Source: Pseudomonadota bacterium (lineage in GTDB: Bacteria > Pseudomonadota > Gammaproteobacteria > Burkholderiales > Ferrovaceae). From it: 25,558 nucleotides of DNA. The position numbers and the translations under genes were made by a program. The stretch is taken from positions 1 to 25,558 of the forward strand of contig JAJZPY010000013.1 in NCBI GenBank assembly GCA_021811005.1, in the 5' to 3' direction. Each line of letters begins with the position of its first letter. The first letter of the stretch is position 1. The notes below the pieces were generated by a model. It searched no databases and was not told the DNA's origin. It saw nothing but the letters and a program-made list of their open reading frames with translations. Positions 17,581 to 24,341 of the stretch are shown here, piece after piece.

Positions 17581-19532
17581 GGCGCCGCAGCCGGATCCGG
17601 CTCGCCGTTGTGCGCCGGCTTCATGCCGGGAATCGTGCCCAGGCGCTGGTGCAGGGATTGTGGGGACTGGCCCAGGCGCAGGGCATAGACCGTGGCGTTG
17701 AACATCACATGTTCCACGTAACCGCGGGTTTCGCTGACGGGGATGGATTCGATGAACACGGCCGCTTCCTGGGGATTGCCGGACACCCAGCGCAGCACCC
17801 GGTTGGGTCCTGCGTTGTAGCCGGCCGTGGCCAGGATCGGATGGCCCAGGCGGTTGAGCAGGTGGCGCAGGTAGAAGGTGCCCAGCTGCAGGTTGGTGTC
17901 CACCTGGGTGGATTTGGCCCACTGGAAATGATGCAGCGGGATGCGTTTGGCCACCCAGCGCGCCGTGGCGGGCATGAGCTGCATCAGCCCCATGGCGCCG
18001 GTGCGTGAGCGCGCCAGGGGGGCGAAATAGCTTTCCTGGCGCACCAGTCCAAACACCCAGGCTTCGTCCAGGTGGTTTTGCCGGGCCTGCTGGCGCACCG
18101 TCTCTTCGAAAGCCAGCGGAAAGCGCAGTGCCAGGTCCTGCTGGTCGCCGGCCCGTTCAATGCTGTAGATGGCGCGGTCGTACCACTGCACCTGGGAAGC
18201 CAGGGCCGACAGGACCAGGCGCTGGCGCGGTGACAGGGGGCGGTTGACGGCATTCCATTCGAACTGGGATTCCGGAACCAGTCCCAGGCCATGCAGGCGC
18301 AGGGCGCGCGCCAGGTGAGGACGCAGGGCGTCGATTTCGTCGGGCATGAGCGGCGCCGGCTCGGGCGGCAGCGTGAGTTGTCCGCCCAGCTCTTCCAGCG
18401 CCAGCAGGCCGTAGTAATTCGATTCCTGCGACAGCGGCTTCCACTGGGCCTGCGCTTCTGCGCTCCGGCCCAGGGCCTGCAGGGCGCGCCCTTTCCAGTA
18501 ACGCCATGCGGAGCGCGCGGCTTCTCCCGGCGACATGCCGTTGATGGTGCGCAGCACTTCGTCCCAGTTGCCCTGGCTCAGGGCTGCGCGGGTGCGCCAG
18601 GCGCGCATGCGGTCGTCCGTCAGTTCGCCGGCCAGGCCAAACCAGGCCAGCGCGTTCGGATGCTGGGCCATGGCACCCTGCCACGCCACCTGCAGCCAGC
18701 CGTAGGCCCGCTCGGGGCTGCTGAAGCGGGGCGACAGGCGCAGCCAGATGTCCGCCGCCTGTTGCGGATCGCGTGCGGCGAGCTGGCTCAGTGCAAACAG
18801 GGCCAGTTCGCGTGCCGGGCGGGTGTCGCCGGCGGCATCCCAGGTGTCGAGGAAAGTGCCGGGCTGGGTGTAGGCCTGGGTGAGCGCGTCTTCGCTCAAG
18901 CCTTGCAGGGGCGGCAGGAAACTGTTGATGTAGCGGGCGAGCGGCAGGTTGTTGCTGCCGAGCGCCCGGCGCAGGGTCAACCAGACGTCGTCGCGTGTGA
19001 TCAGGTTTTCGGCGGCCAGCAGCCGGAACACCGGGTCGCAGCTGTCGGGCTGGGACTTGGGGCTGAACCACAGGATGCGCGCATCGTGCACGACCGAAAC
19101 GTCCTGGTGACGCATCCGTTCCTGCAGGTGGTCGCAGGCCACTTCCGGGTCTTCCAGGGCGCGCGGGGTGACCTGGGCGGCAAAGGTGGTCCAGTCGTCG
19201 CTGCGGGCCAGGGCCTTGAGCCAGCTCACGCGCAGGGGGTCGGCCAGGGGGCTGTACGGAAAGCGGGTGAAAAAGGCCTGGATGTCGGCATTCGGGACAG
19301 GGCCGGGCTGTCCCAGGCGAAGGTCGAGCAGCCAGTACTGCACGTAATCCGCGAGCGGATCGTCCGCCAGCTGCTGGGCATGGCGGGTGAGGGTGGCCAG
19401 GTCGCGCGTGCTCCAGGCCTGGTGCGCGGCCAGCAGGCTCTGGTCGGGCGTTTCAGAAGGCCGCGCAACGAGGCTGCATGCAAGCAGCAGCGCCGCCGCG
19501 GCGCAACGGGCGGTCGCGGAAAGAAAAGGCAA
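17577..19532 (-). CDS. slt: Soluble lytic murein transglycosylase (Slt70 type)
   Basis: Periplasmic enzyme that cleaves peptidoglycan glycan strands, leaving 1,6-anhydro ends, in wall turnover. The 651-residue protein matches Slt70 in length: an N-terminal hydrophobic signal (residues 9-22), a long alpha-helical U/L superhelix (about 30-470) and a C-terminal SLT domain. The catalytic Glu500 lies in GLVRQESYF, followed by GAMGLMQLMPATA and AGYNAGPNRVLRW. The signal region contains LLAC, which could be a poor lipobox (Cys19), so a lipoprotein form is possible but less likely. The start is TTG 19532, supported by GGAG five bases upstream on the minus strand; no in-frame ATG exists nearby. It is followed directly by cca through an ATGA overlap. 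Confidence 0.93.
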   Translation of the reverse strand: MPFLSATARCAAAALLLACSLVARPSETPDQSLLAAHQAWSTRDLATLTRHAQQLADDPLADYVQYWLLDLRLGQPGPVPNADIQAFFTRFPYSPLADPLRVSWLKALARSDDWTTFAAQVTPRALEDPEVACDHLQERMRHQDVSVVHDARILWFSPKSQPDSCDPVFRLLAAENLITRDDVWLTLRRALGSNNLPLARYINSFLPPLQGLSEDALTQAYTQPGTFLDTWDAAGDTRPARELALFALSQLAARDPQQAADIWLRLSPRFSSPERAYGWLQVAWQGAMAQHPNALAWFGLAGELTDDRMRAWRTRAALSQGNWDEVLRTINGMSPGEAARSAWRYWKGRALQALGRSAEAQAQWKPLSQESNYYGLLALEELGGQLTLPPEPAPLMPDEIDALRPHLARALRLHGLGLVPESQFEWNAVNRPLSPRQRLVLSALASQVQWYDRAIYSIERAGDQQDLALRFPLAFEETVRQQARQNHLDEAWVFGLVRQESYFAPLARSRTGAMGLMQLMPATARWVAKRIPLHHFQWAKSTQVDTNLQLGTFYLRHLLNRLGHPILATAGYNAGPNRVLRWVSGNPQEAAVFIESIPVSETRGYVEHVMFNATVYALRLGQSPQSLHQRLGTIPGMKPAHNGEPDPAAAP

Positions 19533-19567
19533 GCGGTCTCCGGATCTTCATGCACAAGGGTCTCTGA

Positions 19568-19573
19568 ATTATA
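19568..19573 (-). promoter_or_regulatory. Putative -10 element for slt-cca
   Basis: On the minus strand this reads TATAAT, about 36 bases before the slt TTG start. No convincing -35 hexamer is seen at 16-18 bases. The surrounding CTATAATTCA is identical to ten bases of the metK promoter, which supports it as a housekeeping-sigma element. Confidence 0.45.
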
Positions 19574-19658
19574 GGGCGAAACGGCAGGGCAGGCGTATCA
19601 TCCCGGGATTGCGCGTGAACCGGGCGCGGTTCCGCGAAGGACATGGAGGATTCAGAAC

Positions 19659-20198
19659 ATGGCGCTTTCCGATCCCGCAGTTCCCAGAACCCTGCTGCAC
19701 CGCCGGCACATCACGGTGGAAGGCTATGCGCGCGAGGACGGCCTGTACGACATCGAAGGGCACCTGGTGGACGTGAAAGGGTACGCCTTTCCCGTCTCGG
19801 ACGGCATCAAGCCGGCTGGCGAGCCCATTCATGACATGTGGCTGCGCATCACGGTGGACGCCGACCTGGTCATCCGGGAGGCGCAGGCGCAGACCGTGGC
19901 CCGTCCCTATCCCGGTGCCTGCGAAACCATCACTCCCCATTACGGCGAACTCAAGGGACTGCGCATCGCCCCCGGCTTCTCCCGCGCAGTGAAGGAACGT
20001 TTCGGCGGCGTGCGCGGCTGCACCCATCTCACCGAACTGATCGGGACGCTGGCCACGGTGGCCTTCCAGACCCGCTACGGCGCTGCCGAATCGGAGACCG
20101 AGCACAAGCCGCCGCACCTGGACGGGTGCCATGCGCTGGACACCCGGGGGGCGGTTGTGGCCCGTTTTTACCCCAAATGGTTTTCTAAAAAATCATAA
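19659..20198 (+). CDS. DUF2889 domain protein of unknown function
   Basis: A 179-residue protein assigned to DUF2889 on the pattern of LLHRRHITVEGYAREDGLYDIEGHLVDVK near the N-terminus and PGACETITPHYGELKGL, RGCTHLTEL and HLDGCHALD later. I recall no established function for the family. There is no signal peptide or membrane segment, so it is probably cytoplasmic. Conserved His and Cys residues (GCTHL, DGCHAL) could bind a metal or act in catalysis, but this is inference. GGAGG at 19645-19649, 9 bases before ATG 19659, makes the start firm. The gene stands alone between the divergent slt and sucC, with separate non-coding DNA on both sides. Confidence 0.85.
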   Translation: MALSDPAVPRTLLHRRHITVEGYAREDGLYDIEGHLVDVKGYAFPVSDGIKPAGEPIHDMWLRITVDADLVIREAQAQTVARPYPGACETITPHYGELKGLRIAPGFSRAVKERFGGVRGCTHLTELIGTLATVAFQTRYGAAESETEHKPPHLDGCHALDTRGAVVARFYPKWFSKKS

Positions 20199-20295
20199 TG
20201 TATCGTTGATATTTTTGGGGTAGAATCCCTGCCCAGTCCAATCCCCATCGGTTTTGGGCGATGGATACCATCAACACTCATCTATAGGCCAAGCA
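20199..20295 (+). promoter_or_regulatory. sucC promoter and leader with alternative hairpins
   Basis: This 97-base gap is AT-richer than its surroundings. TAGAAT at 20221-20226 is a possible -10, but its -35 partner is poor. Downstream, CCATCG (20245-20250) can pair with CGATGG (20259-20264), while the overlapping GATGG (20260-20264) can instead pair with CCATC (20268-20272) around an ATA loop. Both cannot form together. The ribosome site is weak (AGG at 20286-20288). Confidence 0.45.
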
Positions 20296-21459
20296 ATGAA
20301 AATCCATGAGTACCAAGCGAAGGAGATTCTGCGGAAGTACGGTGTCCCCACGCCGCGCGGCATTCCGTGTTTCTCCGTGGAGGAGGCGATAGCGGCTGGA
20401 AAGACACTGGGGGGTAACGTCGCGGTCGTAAAAGCGCAAATTCACGCCGGTGGTCGCGGCAAGGGCGGGGGGGTCAAGGTGGCCAAGTCCCCGGCCGAGC
20501 TCGAAACCTACGCGCGCCAGATTTTCGGCATGCAGCTCGTCACGCACCAGACCGGCCCGGAAGGCCAGAAAGTGCGCCGTCTCCTGATTGAAGAAGGGGC
20601 GGACATCAAGAAGGAATTGTACGTGGGCATGGTGGTGGACCGCGGCACGCAGCGCGTCGCCCTGATGGCCAGTTCCGAAGGCGGCATGGACATTGAAGAA
20701 GTGGCTGCTCACACACCGGAAAAGATCCACACGGTCTTCGTTGACCCGGTGAAAGGCCTGCAAGACAGCGAAGCCGACGACGTCGCCGCCAAGATTGGCG
20801 TGCCGGCCAACCTGGTGCCCCAGGCGCGCACCCTGCTGCAGGGGCTGTACCGTGCGTTCGACGAAACCGATGCCAGCCTGGCTGAAATCAATCCCATGGT
20901 CATTACCGGGGACGGCCGCGTGGTGGCGCTCGACGCCAAGATGAATTTCGATTCCAACGCGCTCTACCGTCATCCCGACATCGTTGCGCTGCGCGACCTG
21001 GATGAGGAAGATCCCAACGAAATCGAAGCATCCAAGTTCGATCTCTCCTACATTTCCCTGGACGGCAACATTGGCTGCCTGGTCAACGGCGCGGGACTGG
21101 CCATGGCCACCATGGACATCGTCAAGCTCTATGGCGGCAACCCGGCCAACTTCCTCGACGTGGGCGGCGGCGCCACCACCGAGAAAGTGACCGAAGCGTT
21201 CAAGCTGATGCTCAAGAATCCCAACCTCAGGGCCATCCTGGTCAACATCTTCGGCGGCATCATGAAGTGTGACGTGATCGCGGCAGGCGTGGTTGCGGCA
21301 GCGCACGAAGTCAAGCTGTCGGTTCCGCTGGTGGTGCGCCTGGAAGGCACGAACGTGGAACTGGGCAAGAAAATCTTGGCGGATTCGGGCTTGCCCATCA
21401 TTTCCGCCGTCAACATGGCCGATGCCGCTGCGAAAGTGGTGGCGGCCGCGCGGGGGTAA
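20296..21459 (+). CDS. sucC: Succinyl-CoA ligase (ADP-forming), beta subunit
   Basis: With SucD it converts succinyl-CoA to succinate in the TCA cycle, capturing the energy as ATP (or GTP). The 387-residue ATP-grasp protein starts MKIHEYQAKEILRKYG, the standard N-terminus, which fixes ATG 20296 rather than an in-frame upstream ATG at 20254. The nucleotide-binding stretch VVKAQIHAGGRGKGGGVK lies at 44-61, LAEINPMV near 200, and NIFGGIMKCDVIA near the C-terminus forms part of the interface with the alpha subunit. sucD begins 1 base after the stop, so the two subunits are made in equal amounts. The genes stand apart from sucAB, which is not in this window. Confidence 0.98.
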   Translation: MKIHEYQAKEILRKYGVPTPRGIPCFSVEEAIAAGKTLGGNVAVVKAQIHAGGRGKGGGVKVAKSPAELETYARQIFGMQLVTHQTGPEGQKVRRLLIEEGADIKKELYVGMVVDRGTQRVALMASSEGGMDIEEVAAHTPEKIHTVFVDPVKGLQDSEADDVAAKIGVPANLVPQARTLLQGLYRAFDETDASLAEINPMVITGDGRVVALDAKMNFDSNALYRHPDIVALRDLDEEDPNEIEASKFDLSYISLDGNIGCLVNGAGLAMATMDIVKLYGGNPANFLDVGGGATTEKVTEAFKLMLKNPNLRAILVNIFGGIMKCDVIAAGVVAAAHEVKLSVPLVVRLEGTNVELGKKILADSGLPIISAVNMADAAAKVVAAARG

Positions 21460-21460
21460 T

Positions 21461-22336
21461 ATGTCTATTCTGATCAACAAGAATACCCGGGTCATTACCC
21501 AGGGGATTACCGGCAAGACCGGGATGTTCCACACCAAGATGTGCAAGGAATACGCCTTTGGTGCCGACTGCTTCGTGGCCGGTGTCACGCCCAAGAAAGG
21601 CGGGCAGGCCTATGAAGGCATTCCCATTTATGACAGCGTGAAGGAAGCCAAGGCTCAGACCGGCGCCACCGTCTCCGTCATTTACGTGCCGCCTCCTTTT
21701 GCCGCGGCAGCCATCGATGAAGCCGTGGAAGCGGAAATCGATCTGGTGATCTGCATCACGGAAGGCATTCCCGTGCGCGACATGATCCGTACCCGCTACA
21801 AGATGCAGGGCAGCAAAACCCGCCTGATCGGGCCCAACTGTCCCGGCCTCATCACGCCGGACGAAATCAAGATCGGCATCATGCCCGGCCACATCCACAA
21901 AAAGGGCCCCATCGGCGTGGTTTCCCGTTCCGGCACGCTCACCTACGAAGCCGTGGGCCAGCTGCGCGAACTGGGTCTGGGTCAGTCGAGCTGCGTGGGC
22001 ATTGGCGGCGACCCCGTCAATGGCATGAAGCACATCGACGTGCTGAAGCTTTTCAATGACGATCCGGAAACCGAAGCGGTCATCATGGTGGGCGAGATCG
22101 GCGGCAGCGACGAAGAGCAATGCGCCCGCTGGATCAAGGACCACATGAAGAAACCCGTGATCGGCTTCATCGCGGGCGTCACCGCGCCTCCCGGAAAGCG
22201 CATGGGCCATGCCGGCGCCATCATTTCCGGCGGCAAGGGCACAGCCCAGGAAAAGCTCGCCGTGATGGAAGAGTGCGGCATCAAGGTCACGAAAAACCCG
22301 GCCGAAATGGGCAAGCTGCTCAAGTCGGTGCTGTAA
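21461..22336 (+). CDS. sucD: Succinyl-CoA ligase, alpha subunit
   Basis: Binds CoA and carries the phosphohistidine intermediate of succinyl-CoA ligase. The 291-residue protein starts SILINKNTRVITQGITGKTG, has the CoA-site region GVTPKKGG (41-48), GPNCPGLI (124-131), SRSGTLTYEA (155-164) and the phosphorylated His250 in KRMGHAGAIISGG. ATG 21461 follows the sucC stop by one base; a G-rich run at 21451-21456 serves as ribosome site. It is the last gene of the sucCD unit, ended by a strong hairpin terminator 20 bases downstream. Confidence 0.98.
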   Translation: MSILINKNTRVITQGITGKTGMFHTKMCKEYAFGADCFVAGVTPKKGGQAYEGIPIYDSVKEAKAQTGATVSVIYVPPPFAAAAIDEAVEAEIDLVICITEGIPVRDMIRTRYKMQGSKTRLIGPNCPGLITPDEIKIGIMPGHIHKKGPIGVVSRSGTLTYEAVGQLRELGLGQSSCVGIGGDPVNGMKHIDVLKLFNDDPETEAVIMVGEIGGSDEEQCARWIKDHMKKPVIGFIAGVTAPPGKRMGHAGAIISGGKGTAQEKLAVMEECGIKVTKNPAEMGKLLKSVL

Positions 22337-22356
22337 CCCGGCGTTTCAGGGCCATC

Positions 22357-22393
22357 AGCCCCGGTCCTCCCGCAAGGGGGGGCCGGGGTTTTT
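22357..22393 (+). terminator. Intrinsic terminator after sucD
   Basis: A 13-pair stem (left arm 22359-22371, right arm 22376-22388) closes on a GCAA tetraloop of the stable GNRA class and is followed by TTTTT at 22389-22393. Two of the pairs are G-T. The T-run lies only on the plus-strand side, so it mainly ends sucCD transcripts and at most partly ends fur from the other direction. Confidence 0.93.
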
Positions 22394-22403
22394 CATTGGG
22401 GGA

Positions 22404-22829
22404 TCAGGGTTTGCGCGGGCAGTTTTCGCGGATGCAGTCGGCGTACAGCTGCAGCGAATGGTCGTGGATGGAAAAGCCCCGTTCCTTGGCCACGCGCGCC
22501 TGGCGCCGTTCGATTTCGGCGTCGTAGAACTCTTCCACATGGCCACATTGCAGGCAGACCAGGTGGTCGTGGTGCTGCCCCTCGTTGAGTTCGAACACGG
22601 CCTTGCCGCTTTCGAAGTGATGGCGCACCAGCAGGCCGGCCTGCTCGAACTGGGTGAGCACCCGGTACACGGTGGCCAGGCCGATTTCCATGCCTTCCGC
22701 CTGCAGGCGCCGGTACACTTCCTCGGCGCTCATGTGGCGCGTGTCGGAATGTTCAAACAGGGCCAGCACCTTGAGGCGGGGCAGGGTGGCCTTGAGGCCG
22801 ATGTCCTTGAGATCCTGGGGTACGCTCAT
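22404..22829 (-). CDS. fur: Ferric uptake regulator Fur
   Basis: Iron-responsive DNA-binding repressor of iron-uptake genes. The 141-residue protein has an N-terminal winged helix (LKATLPRLKVLALF and the recognition-helix region GLATVYRVLTQFEQAGL) and a dimerisation domain with the HHDHLVC metal-site stretch (86-92). It carries CxxC at Cys92/Cys95 and a second pair at Cys132/Cys137 for structural zinc, as in E. coli Fur. ATG 22829 gives SVPQDLKDIGLKAT, the normal start; the frame stays open upstream to 22895, but without homology. It is divergent from bamE across 65 bases, a common arrangement. The TonB receptor at 4130 could be among its targets, but I see no clear Fur box there or here. Confidence 0.96.
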   Translation of the reverse strand: MSVPQDLKDIGLKATLPRLKVLALFEHSDTRHMSAEEVYRRLQAEGMEIGLATVYRVLTQFEQAGLLVRHHFESGKAVFELNEGQHHDHLVCLQCGHVEEFYDAEIERRQARVAKERGFSIHDHSLQLYADCIRENCPRKP

Positions 22830-22860
22830 GGGGAAACCGAAGATGCAGGGAAGATGGGTT

Positions 22861-22866
22861 ATTATA
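22861..22866 (-). promoter_or_regulatory. Putative -10 element for fur
   Basis: Minus-strand TATAAT lies 31 bases before the fur ATG. A weak -35 (TTATCC, minus strand, 22885-22890) sits 18 bases further upstream. It is embedded in TTATTATAA, a near-palindrome that could also serve bamE on the plus strand. Confidence 0.45.
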
Positions 22867-22894
22867 AGCAGATTGGCTTGTACCGGATAAAACA

Positions 22895-23410
22895 ATGAAT
22901 CGCACTGTCACTGCCCTGCTGCTGTCGGCGTTCGCGCTGGGCGGCTGCTCTTCATGGAGCAAGCCCACCCTGCCCAGCCTGGACATGCCCAGCATGGAGA
23001 AGTTGCCCGACCTGATGGCCAAAAAATGGTCGGCCATCAAGCCGTACACGCTGGACATCCAGCAGGGCGTGGTCATCGAAGAGGACATGATTGCCCGTCT
23101 CAAGCCGGGCATGAGCCGCACCCAGGTGGGTTACGTGCTGGGTTCGCCCCTGCTGTCCGATCCGTTCCACGCCAACCGCTGGGACTACGTGTACTACACC
23201 CGCACCAAAGGGGTGCTGAGCAAGCCGCACAACCTGACGGTGTTTTTCAAGGAGGACAAGCTGGAGCGCTTCGAGACCGATTATCCGTTGCCGCCCAAGC
23301 CGCCCGAAGCGCCCAAGGCAGCCGAGGCGACCGAGGCGAAGCCGGCTGCGTCTCCTGCCGAGGTGCTGCCCGAAGCCACCCACCCCGTCACCACGCCGGA
23401 GGGGCGCTGA
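22895..23410 (+). CDS. bamE: Outer-membrane assembly lipoprotein BamE
   Basis: Lipoprotein component of the BAM complex that folds beta-barrel proteins, such as the TonB receptor in this window, into the outer membrane. The N-terminus is a lipoprotein signal with lipobox LGGC (Cys18). The SmpA/OmlA fold runs from about residue 50: LDIQQGVVIEEDMIARLKPG, then MSRTQVGYVLGSPLLSDPFHANRWDYVYY. At 171 residues it is longer than the E. coli protein (about 113). The extra length is a 30-residue linker after the lipid anchor and a 40-residue Pro/Ala/Glu-rich C-terminal tail. The gene stop and the dapB start share one base (TGATG). The divergent fur gene and downstream dapB-carAB are standard neighbours in this group. 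Confidence 0.94.
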   Translation: MNRTVTALLLSAFALGGCSSWSKPTLPSLDMPSMEKLPDLMAKKWSAIKPYTLDIQQGVVIEEDMIARLKPGMSRTQVGYVLGSPLLSDPFHANRWDYVYYTRTKGVLSKPHNLTVFFKEDKLERFETDYPLPPKPPEAPKAAEATEAKPAASPAEVLPEATHPVTTPEGR

Positions 23411-24237
23411 TGGCGCTCGGCATCTGCATTGCGGGCAGCAGCGGGCGCATGGGCCGTACCCTGATGGAAGCGGTGGCGGCTGCGCCTGACCTGCGGCTCA
23501 CCGGGGCCCTGGAGCAGTCCGGCAGCCCTTATCTCGGGCGCAATCCCGGCGACTGGCTGGGCACCCCGGTGCCGGCCGTCATCACGGACAACGTGGCGGG
23601 CGCGCTCGAAGCGAGCCGCGTGCTCATCGACTTCACCCGCCCGTCCGGCACCCTGGCGCATCTCCAGGCCTGTCTGGCGCTCGGACGCGGCATCGTCATC
23701 GGCACCACCGGCTTCAGCGATGCGGAACGGGAAACCATCCGCGCGGCAAGCACCCGCATTCCCGTCGTGTTCGCGCCCAACATGAGCATGGGCGTGACCC
23801 TTTCCCTGGCCCTCATTGACCTGGCGGCACGCGTGCTGCAACCGGGTTTTGACGTGGAAATCGTGGAAGCGCACCACCGCCACAAGGTGGACGCGCCTTC
23901 CGGCACGGCCCTGCGCATGGGCGAAGTGGTGGCGGCCGCGCGCGGGCGTCGCCTGTCGGAGGTGGCCGTGTACGGGCGCGAAGGCATTACCGGCGAGCGC
24001 CATCCGGACACCATCGGCTTTGCCACCGTGCGCGGCGGCGACGTGGTGGGCGATCACACCGTTTCGTTCATGGCCGACGGTGAACGCCTGGAAATCTCCC
24101 ATCGCGCCAGCAGCCGCACCACGTTTGCCCTGGGCGCCCTGCGCGCCGCGCGTTTTATCGCGGACAAGCCGTCCGGGCTGTATGACATGCGGGACGTGCT
24201 GGGGCTCGATGCACTGCTTTCGGGCAAGCGGGTTTGA
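23410..24237 (+). CDS. dapB: 4-hydroxy-tetrahydrodipicolinate reductase
   Basis: NAD(P)H-dependent step of the diaminopimelate/lysine pathway, upstream of DapF. The 275-residue protein has the Rossmann glycine motif GICIAGSSGRMGR (4-16), IDFTRPSGT, GTTGFS (98-103) and the signature EAHHRHKVDAPSGTA with His155/His156 and Lys159 for substrate binding and catalysis. The usual glycine motif is GAxGRMGR; here the second part reads SSGRMGR, a conservative change. ATG 23410 overlaps the bamE stop by one base, so it is co-translated with bamE. The TGA stop lies inside the -35 hexamer of the carA promoter. Confidence 0.97.
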   Translation: MALGICIAGSSGRMGRTLMEAVAAAPDLRLTGALEQSGSPYLGRNPGDWLGTPVPAVITDNVAGALEASRVLIDFTRPSGTLAHLQACLALGRGIVIGTTGFSDAERETIRAASTRIPVVFAPNMSMGVTLSLALIDLAARVLQPGFDVEIVEAHHRHKVDAPSGTALRMGEVVAAARGRRLSEVAVYGREGITGERHPDTIGFATVRGGDVVGDHTVSFMADGERLEISHRASSRTTFALGALRAARFIADKPSGLYDMRDVLGLDALLSGKRV

Positions 24238-24262
24238 TCGGCGCGCCGTTTTAAGGTATCAT
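24234..24262 (+). promoter_or_regulatory. Promoter of carAB
   Basis: TTGATC (24234-24239) and TATCAT (24257-24262) are separated by exactly 17 bases, a good housekeeping-sigma promoter. The -35 hexamer contains the dapB stop codon. Transcription should start near 24269, giving a leader of about 70 bases. Confidence 0.65.
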
Positions 24263-24274
24263 TTCACCAATCGG

Positions 24275-24311
24275 AAACGGGAAAGCCGCGGCAAGCGTCC
24301 TTCCCGTTTTT
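24275..24311 (+). terminator. Terminator-like hairpin in the carA leader (possible attenuator)
   Basis: AAACGGGAA (24275-24283) pairs perfectly with TTCCCGTTT (24301-24309), with two further G-T pairs possible at the base, around a 17-base loop. A run of five T residues (24307-24311) forms its 3' edge. It lies between the predicted carA transcription start and the carA ribosome site (GGAG 24329-24332). It could end dapB transcripts, attenuate carAB, or both. Confidence 0.6.
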
Positions 24312-24341
24312 CACATCAAATCCCTTCTGGAGTCTCTTGTA

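Noticed and set aside
19549..19551. ATG on the minus strand as the start of slt
   Set aside because: It is out of frame with the Slt protein; the in-frame TTG at 19532 has a GGAG ribosome site.
22830..22894. Fur box between fur and bamE
   Set aside because: The AT-rich TTATTATAA is too short and does not match the 19-base Fur consensus; better explained as a -10 element.
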